Origin: Micromussa lordhowensis | Taxonomy: Eukaryota > Cnidaria > Anthozoa > Scleractinia > Lobophylliidae | DNA length: 64,000 nt | Direction of reading: 5' to 3' | Assembly (NCBI GenBank): GCA_964020085.1 | Contig: OZ026597.1 | Span: forward strand, 1,070,813-1,134,812 | Shown: positions 1 to 12,900 of the stretch, in pieces | Numbering within the stretch: position 1 is the first letter of the stretch | Layout: every line of letters begins with the position of its first letter | Notes under the pieces: model-generated | What the model was told of the DNA's origin: nothing | The model's input: the letters and a program-made list of their open reading frames with translations, nothing else | Databases searched by the model: none | Program-made: the position numbers and the translations under genes

Positions 1-165
1 ACGGAAAAGGGCTACGTTCCTCGTTACTCTGGACTTTTATGAGCCGCAAGACTCGTGTAACATGGACAAAAAATGGCTGAGTATAGTGTCTTTTTTTACA
101 AAATAAAACAATTAAGTTATCGACAAACTAAGCTTACATAAAAAAGATACCTAAACAACTAAAGC

Positions 166-931
166 TTATACTGCTTTTATAACAAGATGGAGTGAAAACC
201 TCTTGGCTTCGTTATACCCTAGAGGGTGATGTTTTTTCTTAGTCCCATTTTCTTGTCCTACTTTGGACTTCTTTTTGCTTCTTGATGGTTTTGCTTGTGG
301 TTCTTCCTTGCTCTTTGACTTGAAATCTGTTTGCTTCTTTTTAGGCTCGCGCATTACACCTTTAATCCACAGCCGAAAAACGCCCTTGCGATGAAGCGGA
401 GTTTTAATAAAGAGAAACGAAACGCCCTTATTCTCTTCCACTTTAAACAAACTCGTGTTTCCGTGAACAATGACGTAGTTAAATGTTCCGTTAAATTCTG
501 CGAGCACTGGCACTAGCGTTAGGATTGGCTTAGCAGAAGTAATGTTGGCGGGAATTTGGATAGTGAATTTCTCCATTCGGTGTCGCGCGGATCGGCGTTT
601 TCTCTGGCTTCCCGAAGGAGTGAAGGAGTATTGAAATCCATTGTTCTGTTGCGCTGTTTGCCAGTTCTGCTGGCCGTAACCCTGCTGATTGTGCGCCTGT
701 GACTGATAGCCAAGTCCTTGTCGCTGTTGTTGACCATACCTTTGGTTTCCGCCATAATGAAACTGCTGTCCATAACCACCGCTGCTCGCTGGCACAATAC
801 GGTACGGCGGGGAGGACTGGGACTGACCTCTTGTTTCGTTTCTTTCAACCAGAGGCACTCCTTTGTTGTCATCGCTCTCTTTGGACAGCGCACACTCGTA
901 ACAAGCTTCTCCGTAAGGCGACAAGCAATGC
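166..931 (-). CDS. FBN: Fibrillin last exon: end of cbEGF43, Q/G-rich linker, furin site, C-terminal domain
   Basis: Acceptor AG lies at 932-933 after a pyrimidine tract; stop TAA at 166-168. The exon supplies Cys6 of the last cbEGF (GHC), then [10 protein letters not shown], matching the conserved EACYEC of fibrillins. A linker of about 75 residues follows, rich in Gln, Gly, Tyr and Asn. Next is the furin-type site RKRR|S (codons 592-603), then a roughly 85-residue domain with the fibrillin C-terminal pattern (MEKFTIQIP, then [10 protein letters not shown], then [13 protein letters not shown]). This corresponds to the region released as asprosin in mammals. Two N-x-T/S sites (NGT, NTS) lie in it. 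A Lys-rich tail of about 60 residues follows that I do not know from vertebrate fibrillins. An in-frame Met at 999 is intronic, so I start at the splice acceptor. Confidence 0.9.
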
Positions 932-3900
932 CTGGACACAGACAAGGCGAAAAAGGTTACAAAGTTTTCTAAACAGTATTTCATAGAGTGGTTTAACATT
1001 CTGTCTACTCACCCTCCCCCAATGGGATGATAATTGTGTGGACATCGGCAGCTATAGCCGCCCTGTTTGTTGTCGCATCCAAAGCTGCAGGGACTCACTC
1101 CCAGAGCGCACTCGTTCATGTCTGAAACCAACAAGATTAGATAATATATCTTTTGATAGAAACAAAACAAAAGAACGGCCCTCCTCTAACAATCGGCTCT
1201 TTCTTCCTTACACTAATAAAACTATTACAGTGAAACCTGCATTAAGCGGATAGCCTATTGAGCGGTCACCAGCTTGAGTTCCAAAATTTTCTTCCCTTCT
1301 TACCTCTGCTAAGAGGACACGGACACCAATATTAAGCAAGTTTGTTGCACAAAACCTGCAATAAGCGGACACTTCAAGGGCTTTTTATTTCTGAAAGCTC
1401 AGTACAGACTCCTTTAACATTGTTCAGCGATGCCGTTTTAAAACGATTGACCGAGGCGTATTATCGAGGTCTATAGGAACCAGGCAACGCCAGATGAAAT
1501 GCGTTTATGAATAAACCTGACGATTTCAAAATGGTTAATAATTTTAAAACTTATATTGCTCAGTATATTAGAACCTGTATTAAGCGGACACTAGTGCATG
1601 TCCCTGTATGGTTATGCCCATATATGTACTTGTTATGCAAGCTCTTTGCTTGCAATGCATGCTGGGACCTCGTGCTTTTCACGGGTCGCCATGTTGATTA
1701 AACATAGGTTGTGTTGACTGATTGTTTGAGTTCCTTCTGCGGATTCTACATGGTGGCAGCGGTGCTTTGACCCTTACAATGCCTGACCCAGATCCAGCAC
1801 AACAACAAGGACTGCCCTCGGGACCAGGACAAAATCAAACTCTTTCGCAGACGAATCAACTCCCACTTCCCGCCCGATTTGATGGAGCGAATGGACCAAA
1901 CCAGGCAGAATGTTGGATTCGCTGGAGCCGACGTTTCGAACGCTATAGAATAGCTTCTGGCCTCAAAACTAAACCACAGTACGAACAAGTGAGTACCTTG
2001 CTGTATGCTATGGGAGACTGTGCAGACGACATTCTAGCGACTCTCCGCCTCGATGAAACCAAAGCTACGTATGATGAAGTTCGCACCGCCCTCAATGGCT
2101 ATTTCGATGTCCGCCGCAATTTAATCGTGCAACGAGCCCTATTTAACAAGCGGCATCAGTTGGCTGGTGAGTCAGTGGACACTTTCATTCAGGATTTATA
2201 CAGGCTTGCAGAAGACTGCGAGTACGGTACGCTAAAAGATAGCCTTATCCGAGATCGAATTGTCGTAGGTGTTGTTGACGACTCGTTGTCAGATCGACTT
2301 CAAGCCAAAGCCGATTTAACCCTCGAAACAGCAGTGCAAATGAGTCGTCAGGCAGAAGCACGAAAGCAAAACAAGGATCTCATTCGAGGAAGCGCTACCT
2401 CTGAAACGGCTACCGACTCTACACGTGTGGATTTGGTGGAACCTCACAAAAAGGATTCGAAATCAGCCATGAAACCCGAAGACGGAGTACGGCCAAAGTC
2501 CGAGCGTAAATGTATGTGGTGTGGTGGAAAGCAACACAAACGGCAATCATGCCCTGCAAAGGACATCACTTGTAACAGCTGTCACAAAAGAGGACATTTT
2601 CAAGCTGTTTGTCTCTCCAAGAAACAGACGGCGAATCGCAGGTCCATCAACGAAGTGGCAGATCTTGAAGAAGTCGAAGTTCCTTTTCTCGGTGAAGTCT
2701 ACAGCCGTGAGGCAGACTTCTGGACCGCCATTGTAAAGGTGGATGGTCATGAAACACACTTTAAGTTGGATACTGGCGCAGCAGTCTCCATTGTCAGTGA
2801 CAAGGAACCTTGGCTCAAAGACCACCAGCTAACGAAATCGCAGCAGATTTTAAGAGGTCCAGGAGGCACTATTCTGTCAGTCGTGGGCACCTTTCGAGCC
2901 ACTCTGGCATATAAAGAGCGCATATCAAACTTGGCCTATTGTTATGGTTGGATTTTTTCTAAGACAATGGCGCTATTGTTGTCCGTCCTTTGGGATTTTT
3001 CTGTTCGGTGTCGCGAAATTACACTTGAGATAAATCGGATTCAGTCGGCAAATAGTTGATGATGACATTTTTGTTCCCTACGGGAGCCTACTTGGGAAAA
3101 CACGGAGAGATCAACAGGGGGTGAGTTAGTATATGTCGGTAAATCAAAAGTTTGACTATTGCTATACCTCGCGTGTGCTGGTCAGTGTCTTCCGGCCTAA
3201 ATCAGACTCTCCTAGCCGTACTTTGCATTTTTTTCAAAAGGTAGTCACCAGTAGGTTGTGACATTCTGTTCTTAGCACATGCCCTTGCAAGCAAGCGCCC
3301 GTACCTGCTCGGTAACTGCAAGCAGCTAAGGCCGCGTTGTTTTTAGTTATGCCGTATACGCTTTAAATTTCCTTGCTTCTGATTCACTAAAATCGAACTT
3401 GACTTTTTCAAATTTGCCAATGGCACAAAGAATATATAAAAGAAAGTTTAAGTGTGTTGCTTACACCTTTTTCCCTTTGACGACTTAACTTTAATTTCGA
3501 CGCTCCAGCTTGTGCTGGGAATAAAGAGCGAATAAAGTGCTGTTGTTGTCGTTGTTGTGCCATTATCTTATTTCTTTCTTCATGTTCTTGTGAGCAAGCG
3601 ATCGTAAGTAGCTGGGAACGATCAGTATTGCTATACACACTGTAAACTCATTTTGTTTTAAATTTGTTTTTGATGACCGCCCGCGCGACGCAAGGCGGAT
3701 TAATATAAAAGAAACTTAAAGTTTGATTTTCGCACCCTTTTCCGCCTGAACGGATTTTCGCACCTTTTGTCGTTTGAACGATTTCACTTTCAGGATCCAC
3801 CGCCAAACGGCTTCGCGCAACTTCTTCTCGAAGAAGCTGCAGTTCCTGGGTGAGCTGAAAAACTTCAGCCCTCTTTTGTGCCAATTCCAAATCTTTAATC

Positions 3901-6900
3901 ACGTTGCTGGCTCGCAGTTCGTCATTTTGTGCCAACAGGTTGCGAATGCGTGCGTCGGACGCCTCTAGAAGTGGCAAGGAGATGATGGAGTGTTCTGCCT
4001 CGAAATGCCTGGGTCCTCGCCTATAGAGCACGTTTTGCGGCTTCTCGATCTTGAACTTTGAAAACATTTTCAAATTTTTTTTTGAACGATCTTCTCCGAA
4101 GACAAGTGTAAAATGATTGTCGGCAAGTGGCAAGTGTCTTTCAAGTAATTGTTGTCAACACATTCGCTAGTCATCTTTCATTTGCATAATTAGAAATAAG
4201 TTGACAACGAGAAAACAGTGATGTCAACCGAGCGCGAAATTCGAAAACGCTAAAAGAAGTCTTGTGGGGCGGAAAAAGAGGCCATTTTTGTTTTCCACGA
4301 TCAATCTCAATATAGGTCTTCATTAGAACGTCATCAAGGTTCAACTCTAAAAAAACTGAAGATTTTCGCCGCGCGCGCCTTCGCGTAGAAAGTGATCTTT
4401 TATCAGTTAAAAGATTTGTTTACGGTTAAGAGATAAAACCGAGAAAACAATAAGCCGTATAATTTATGAATACCCTCGAGGATTTTATCACTGAAAAGGT
4501 TTAATCAAGCAGCTAAGTTGTAAACTGCCGCTCATAATCGTCTCATTTAACTTGCTAAATCAAGGGTTGCGAAAGCCGGTTAATGTGCAATTGCGCAAAG
4601 TAATAACAGGTGAAACAATAAGTGCCCGTGGTTTGTTCAAGGACGCATTGGTTCTGCGGTATACTTTACATTCCCATTGCCAGACGATATAACTATTCGA
4701 GCAACAACAACAACAATCTTTATTCGTGCCCAGAAATAACACAGTAAAGAATAAATACAAGAAAGAAAAAATTACAAAAGGAAAAGAGCACAGCCACTTC
4801 GAAATAGCTGAAGTGAACACTGCAAACACTACAGCACAAAATTATTTTTTAGAATCCCTTAGCGTTCCTAAACAAACTTCAACACTTAATAGGTTTGAAT
4901 GGGGCTTTCGTCAAAATTCGGTAAATAAACAAATTTTCCGGGCATTATGTAAATCCGAACCCTCATCTATCTAACAAAATTCCCCTTCCGTCCCCCGGTA
5001 AATCTGTTGTTGTACTAGGCGAATATTCCCTCCACCCTCCCCCAGAACTGTTGATTTTGTTATTATCAGTCATCAGCGAAGATTTTGAATTTCGCGGTCG
5101 GAAATTCGCTACGAGTCGGTTCTTTCACACCATTGTTCTGGTAACAAAAGACGCTAAAACTGCAAACAATTGGAATGCCCATAAACGGAAGGTGACTTCG
5201 TGCCACCGTCGACCAAATCAGCAACCCTAAGGTTGATATGCGTCAAATTTCTGAAACTGTCTTTGTTTTAAAAGATCAAGTATACTCTCTCCTCAGCAAG
5301 AAAGCATGTGTGGACCTGGGTTTAATCGCTCGAATTGGAGAGGTGAACACTCAGCCAGTGAATTTCATTGGAGAGTTTCCTCAGCTTTTCCATGGTCTGG
5401 GGAAACTGAAAACTAAATATCACATCAAGCTTAACCCAGATGTAAAGCCAGTTTGCCTCTACACTCCAAGAAAAGTACCTCACCCATTGTTGCCTAAAGT
5501 GAAAAATGAAATTGATTCTATGCTTCGACAAGGCGTCATTTCTCCTGTTACTGTTCCCACAGAGTGGTGTTCCGGCATTGTTCCTGTCCCCAAACCTAAT
5601 GGGCGTGTACGGATCTGTGTAGACCTGACACCGTTGAACAAAGCGGTACAGCGCGAAACTCATCCCATGGGCTCTGTTGATGAGAGTCTGGCCATGCTGG
5701 GCGAAAGCCGAGTATTCACGAAATTAGACGCCAATAGCGGGTTCTGGCAAATTCCTTTGGATGAGGACTCAAAATTATTGACCACCTTTGTCACCCCCTT
5801 TGGCCGCTTTTGCTTCAACCGCCTGCCCTTTGGAATTAGTTCCGCGCCGGAAATATTTCAGCGAACCATGTCCGACATCTTGGAGGGCCTATATATGCCG
5901 GATGGACGATATCCTTATCCATGGAAGAAACCATATGGAACATGATGCACGTGTTCGAGCAGTTTTGTTTCGTCTTCAAAGAGCTGGCCTGACATTAAAC
6001 ATTCAGAAGTGTGAGTTTTCGCAAGGAAGACTCAAGTTCCTAGGACACATTGTCGATGCCGAGGGTGTCCATGCTGACCCGGAGAAGACACATGCTATTG
6101 GCCATTTTCCAACCCCCACAACTGTAACAGAACTACAGAGATTCATGGGCATGGTTAACCAACTTGGAAAGTTTGTCCCTGGCCTGGCTGACATCAGTGC
6201 ACCCTTGCGGCAACTTCTTCGCAAAGATAGTGCTTGGTACTGGGATGACGCTCAACAGACCGCATTCCAGCAAGTCAAAGAGCAGCTTGCCTCACCTGAA
6301 GTCCTTGCACACTACAACCCCAACCGTGAAACAATCATTGCTGCAGATGCATCATCAATAGGGCTGGGAGCAGTTCTTCTTCAAACGCAAGATAACGGAC
6401 AGCGCCGTCCCATCTGTTACATCTCCAGATCCCTCAGTGATGCTGAAAGGAACTATGCGGTCATCGAGAAAGAAGCGCTCGCCTCTACTTGGGCATGCGA
6501 ACGCCTTGAAGAGTACGTCCTTGGACTCAGGTTTACCCTGGAAACAGATCACAAGCCACTTGTTCCACTCCTCACTACAACCGACTTGTCCAAGATGCCT
6601 CCCCGAATACTGCGCTTCCGCCTTCGAATGATGCGATACAACCCAGAAGTCTTCCACGTTCCTGGTAAATGTCAAATTTCAGCTGATGCACTCTCGCGTG
6701 CCCCGGTTAACTCTCCCAATACATCTGACGCGCAATTCATTGAAGAGGTCGAAACCTTTGCTTGCTCCACAGTGGACCAACTTCCTGCCACTGCTCAGCG
6801 CCTTCAGGAAATCATAGAAGCTCAGAGAAATGATGAAGTATGCATGAAAGTCAGAGGATATTGCCAGGCGGGTTGGCCAGCATACATGCCCCATCAACCC

Positions 6901-9900
6901 CTACTCAGGCCATATTGGGAAAGCAGAGCTCACTTAGCAGTCGTTGACGATCTTCTCCTCTATGATGAACGCATCGTAATCCCACAAGCTCTAAGATTGG
7001 ACATACTAGACTGCATCCACCGCGGCCACCTTGGCATTAGCAAATGCCGCGCTAGAGCTCGAATGTCCGTTTGGTGGCCTGGGCTCTCTGTAGGCATCGA
7101 AGATATGGTCAAAGCATGCTTCACATGCGCAAAGGAGCTGCCCGAACCCAAAGAGCCACTGATGCCATCATCTTTTCCCAGTCGTCCTTGGGAAAGGATT
7201 AGCATGGATTTGTTTGAGTATGGAGGACGCACATACCTCATCACTGTCGACTACCATTCCAGATGGGTTGAAATCAAACTCCTTCCAACACAAACTGCAA
7301 AGTGTGTGATTGCCGCCGCCAAGGAACTATTTGCCACCCATGGTATACCAGATACAGTGATTTCAGATAATGGACCCTGTTTTAGTGCAGTATCCTTCCA
7401 AGAGTTTGCTGCCGGATATGGGTTTGTCCACACAACTAGTTCCCCCAGATACCCTCGTGCCAATGGAGAGGTAGAAAGGGCTGTAAGGACTGTAAAGGGG
7501 CTGTTGAAGAAGAATGATGATCCTTACCTTGCACTTCTTACCTACAGATCTACACCCCTGCAAACTGGTCTCTCACCAAGTGAGCTACTCATGGGAAGGA
7601 GACTCCGGACTCAGCTCCCTGTCCTTGAAAAGACATTAACACCCAGAGACTTGAAGAAAGAGCGCGAGGAAGTTGTGAAGAAGGAAGAAATCTACAGGTC
7701 CAACCAAAGACAAAGCTTTAACCAACGACATCGGGCAAAGGAACTACCGGACTTGACAAATGGTGACTGTGTATGGATCAGAGACCAGGATCGTCTAGGG
7801 AAAATACAAGGCCGTACTCAGCATCCTCGCTCCTTCATCATTGGAACAGACAAGGGCACACTACGACGTAACAGATCTGCTCTTGTCAAAGCTGAGTTGC
7901 AGTCCCCTTCAAAGGTAGACAAGCAAACCACCCTCACCAGCACCGCAAGCAATCATGCTGTTCAAGACACAGAAGAAATGGCAGGTCCACCTAAGCTCCC
8001 ATGCACTGTTACTGATGCTCCAATGCAGCCTGTCTCCAGTCAAATGGCTCCATTACGAACACGTTCAGGGAGAATTGTTAAGCCACCTGATCGATTGGAC
8101 CTCTAGCCTAATACAGTGTATGTCTGACTTTACCTGTGCAGTTTAGGAGACAGTTATTACATTTATGCTCTTCAGAGACTGTGTTTTGCACTATAAAGTC
8201 TTGTGAATATTTAGCAGTCAGATTTAACAGTAATAGTTTATGTTTGCAATCAAGTCCAGGTTTAAGGATGGAACACTGTTCATGGACATTCAATTTCGTT
8301 TATCTCGGTTCACTTGATTGTACGAGGAAGGGAGGTGTATGGTTATGCCCATATATGTACTTGTTATGCAAGCTCTTTGCTTGCAATGCATGCTGGGACC
8401 TCGTGCTTTTCACGGGTCGCCATGTTGATTAAACATAGGTTGTGTTGACTGATTGTTTGAGTTCCTTCTGCGGATTCTACAGTCCCAAAGGTGTATGCTT
8501 ATACAGTGTCGTGAAACTTGTTAGCGCACAGGAGGTTTTTGTTTATGTTCTGTTTGTATATAGTTCCGATGACATTTTATGATTGACAGCTGATCACGAG
8601 ACTTTTAATATAATTACACATGTGCTTTTCTGATTAACTAAGTTGTGAAATACTTGTCGTCGAATAAATACGTTTCAAATCAAATGGACTGCGAGAATTC
8701 TTATTCGATATAATGGCGCCCAACGTGGGGCAGTGACCTCGACACTAACGAAGAATGACCGATAAGCTAGGGCGCACCCGCGCCAAACGTGGTGGAAACC
8801 GAAGTGTAATGACGAAACTTATGAACGAAGCCGATGGTCTTATACACGCTGATGAAATAGACGAACAACGCTTAAAGATTATTGCCGATTCATTGAACGA
8901 AAAGCTAACATTGGTTAAATCTCTCGACGAAGAAATTATAGAAAGTTGTCATGTGGAGGAGATCGCAAACGAAATAGAGGAATCTGAAGATATCAATCTG
9001 CGGGTGCTGTTTATGCTACAATCTATCATGGAAGCAACGAGTTCAAAGTCTAACGACAAAGGAATCTTCACAGTGAAGGGAACGAATGGTGACGAAACTG
9101 CTCCTTCTACATCGCTACAATCGACTACTGGACCTCAAACGACAAATGCTTCTGAAAATGTGGATTCGGGAAATACTCACCTTGTTCAAAACGTGGAGAG
9201 TTCAATTGGTGATGTAAGTCAACCGCTTCAAAGCCCCGCGTCATCAGCGGACGCTGGAGTTCATGCACCGCATTCGCCGGAGAGTTCAGGTACGAATTTT
9301 CCATTATCAACTAACAGTAACGTTAACACAGTCACCTCTCCGAGTAACGCTAATCCCATGGCCACTCAACCGAGAGCGAAATTACCGAAACTAGTCTTGC
9401 CGAAATTCAAGGGAGATGTTACGCAATGGCAAGGTTTCTGGGACAGTTACAACAGCTCCATACACACCAACCCACAACTCACCCAGATCGATAAATTTAA
9501 TCACCTACATTCGCTCTTGGAGGGGCAAGCTGCACGATCAATTCAAGGTTTAACTAGAACTGAAGCCAACTACAACTCTGCAATCGATCTATTACATAAA
9601 CGTTTTGGCAAGCCCCAGAATATCATCTCTAAGCACATGGATGAGATGCTTAAGATTCCAGGGTGTGTCAATGACAACGCCTCCCAGCTTCGACACGTTT
9701 ACGATAGGATAAGCATCAATATACGCGGTTTAGAGTCGTTGGGCGTTAGTTCTAGCCAGTATGGAAGTTTACTAATTCCCGTGATAATGTCTAAATTACC
9801 GCCCGAAATCAGAATTCAAGTCGCCAGAAATACAGCCCGTGAGGTCTGGGAAATGTCCGACTTATTAGAAGTTATCAGACAGGAAGTTGAGGCCCGTGAA

Positions 9901-12900
9901 ATCAGCGATAGTGTAAAAACAAACGTGAACTTAGAAAAACCTAAACCTAACGGGAATAGGCCGACCTCTTCAACCCTGTTATCCCATGATGGCACGCGAC
10001 CTCCACCTAGAGTAAATCAAGTCAAATGCGTTTATTGTGGTGGTCTTCATTATTCAGCTTCTTGTGAAAGTGTTAGTGATCCGCAATCTCGTATCGAAAT
10101 TCTCAAGAGAGATCGAAGATGTTTTGTTTGTTTAAGACGCGATCATCAGAGCGGCTCATGTGTCAAGAACTGTCGCCGATGCCATGGCAACCACCATCAG
10201 TCAATTTGCCGCCAATCAATTTCCAAACAACATGATCCATCTGCTCCAAACAGAAATTCGCAGGAAACGCACAACACGACTCTTGTAAGTCACGCAACAG
10301 AGAACCCGCAACTCGTACAAACGACAACAACTGCTAGTTCCGGAACGAAAGGAACAGTCTTGCTGCAAACTGCTCGAGCTGTTGCCTACAACGAAGACGG
10401 GACGAAATCAACCAACGTCCGGATTTTATTCGATAATGGGAGCCAACGCTCTTACGTTACCAACACGTTAAAGTCTCGACTCAGTCTAGAGCCTCTGAGG
10501 AAAGAAACGCTACATTTGAACACTTTTGGAGAACAACGATATCGCACACAAGACTGTGACGTGGTGAATGTCAGGTTGGGAGGACCTGGCTGTGAAGAAA
10601 TCGAAATTTGCGCTCTTGGTTTTCCAGTGATATGTTCGTCGTTGCCGAACAAGATTGATGTTAGCAAGTTTCCTCACTTACACGGCTTAGAACTTGCTGA
10701 AGAATTCGACGAAAGTGGTGACGAATCCATCGACATTCTCATCGGATCTGATTATTATTGGAACATAGTGAGCGGAGAGACAGTTCATGGCGAATCAGGC
10801 CCTACCGCCGTCAAGAGTAAACTGGGTTGGCTTTTGTCTGGGCCCAATGGAGAAAGAATCTCGAGCAATCACGTAAGTTCTCATCTAGTGATAACGGGGA
10901 ATGTAGGCTCATTGTATTCCGCGAACGAACACGACGAACTTTTGAACACTATTAAGGACTTTTGGGAAACCGAATCGATCGGAATCAAGGAGCAACTCAG
11001 CACAAGAGCAACAGAAGGCACTGATTTTCTAAGAGATCCAAGCTACGATGGAAAACGATACGAAGTGGGTCTACCCTGGAAAGAAGATTGCGTGCCTTCC
11101 ACTAACAATTATCAGATGTGCTCATCGCGACTCAAATCGTTACGAAGCAAACTGAGCCATGAACCTGCATTGTTAAGCGAATACAACAACATCATTAACG
11201 AACAGGAGAAAAATGGAATTATCGAACGGGCAGAAGAACTTTGCGGTAATGAAGAAATTAACAAAGGAATTCATTTTTCGCCACATCATGCAGTAGTCCG
11301 CAAGGAACGAGAAACAACGAAGGTCCGTATTGTCTACGATGGATCTGCAAAATCTTCAAAACAAGGAAGATCACTGAACGACTGTTTGGAAACTGGTCCA
11401 AATTTCATTCCGCATATCTTTGATATGTTAGCGAAATTCCGATGGAACAGCGTTGGCCTCACAGCTGACATCGAAAAAGCGTTTCTGAATGTTGGAATCA
11501 AGAAAGAGGATCGAGACATGCTTCGATTTCTGTGGTTTAAAGATCCCACAGCCGAAAACCCCGAAATGGTACAGTTCAGGTTCAATCGTTTAGTGTTTGG
11601 ACTACGCCCCTCGCCTTCTATTTTGTGCTCCACAATCAAGCATCATTTGAAGTTCTACAGACAAAGCGATCCGGAAATGGCAGAAATGCTCGAAAATTCC
11701 CTGTACGTGGATGACTTGATCACTGGTGACGACGACGACAAGGCCGCCTTCGCTATTTACAAGAAGTCTAAAACGATAATGGCTGCAGGTGGCTTTCGTC
11801 TCAGAAAGTGGAATTCCAACTCGGCAAATTTAATCGAAGAAATTGCGAAATTAGAAGTGTCAAGTCAGCAAACAAGCGATTCTTCAGATGCTACAAAGGA
11901 AGACGACGAGTCCTATGCCAAATCAAGTACCAGTTTGGGCAGCCCTACTACAAGTGACGGGAAAACAGTCAAAGTTCTAGGAATTAACTGGGACACTGAT
12001 AACGATGAAATCTTCTTTAACTTTGCCGAATTGTACGAATTCCGGTCAACAAAAGATCGGTGCTCAAACTCACCGCCAAGATTTTCGACCCTTTAGGATT
12101 CCTAAGTCCTTTCGTCATCCGATTAAAGATGTTGTTCCAAGTTTTATGTAGCGAGAAAATCGACTGGGATCAGCCACTTCGAGGAGAAATGAACAAAACT
12201 TGGAACTTGATGTTCGAAGAATTGAAACCATTGGGATATGTCAGAATACCGAGATGCTATTTTAACCCAGGGTTTTCAAAGACTGATGTACAACTCCACG
12301 GGTTTAGCGACGCATCAGAGAGAGCCTATGGAGCCGTCGTGTACATCAGAGTGGTATACAGTGATAGTCGCATCGAGACAAGATTAGTCGCAAGCAAGAC
12401 TAGAGTGTCGCCTATCAAGAAACAATCTATCCCTCGTTTGGAATTACTTGGAGCTGTTATTTTGTCACGACTCACAAGAACCGTATTGAAGGCGCTACCG
12501 AATCAAGTGAATCGAATAAATTACTGGGTCGATTCAAGAACTGTGCTTTGTTGGATTAAAAACGACAAGCATTGGAAACAATACGTCAAACATCGTGTAG
12601 ACGAGATCCGGCAATTGACAGCGAAGCAAGATTGGAGATATTGTCCTGGAGTACAGAATCCCGCTGATTTACCTTCACGGGGATTGACCGGAAATGAAAT
12701 GGTCGACAACTCTATGTGGTGGTGTGGCCCTCAATTCCTGCAATTGCCTGAAGAAGAGTGGCCTCAAGATCAAGCAACGGTCGATACTAATGAAGCTGCG
12801 CTTTCCGAAGTCGTCAAAAACCCGCCAAATGTGATCCACGTTTTAGCATCCTGTGAAGAAATCCTGACCGAGGTCAATCTCGCCGAAATCATCAATTGTC

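Larger units (their letters stand above)
1605..8481 (+). mobile_element. Gypsy-type LTR retrotransposon (complete ends, broken ORFs)
   Basis: Flanked by the 5-bp duplication GTCCC (1600-1604, 8482-8486). LTRs of 146 bp (1605-1750 and 8336-8481) begin TGTATGG and end TTCTACA and look identical, pointing to recent insertion. A TGG-starting primer binding site follows the 5' LTR at 1751. A purine tract (GAGGAAGGGAGG, about 8323-8335) precedes the 3' LTR. Order is gag, protease, RT, RNase H, integrase. It is disabled by a 2,320-bp insertion (2921-5240) and a frame break in RT near 5890. Inserted antisense to the host gene within its last intron. Confidence 0.92.

Noticed and set aside
166..999. 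Treating 999 (ATG) as a gene start
   Set aside because: The first 22 codons lie upstream of a good acceptor (932-933) and the split Gly codon joins exactly to cbEGF43; it is a last exon, not a separate gene.
8136..8432. ORF ending in the Gypsy LTR
   Set aside because: Its last third is LTR sequence, also open at 1507-1701; it is not a gene.
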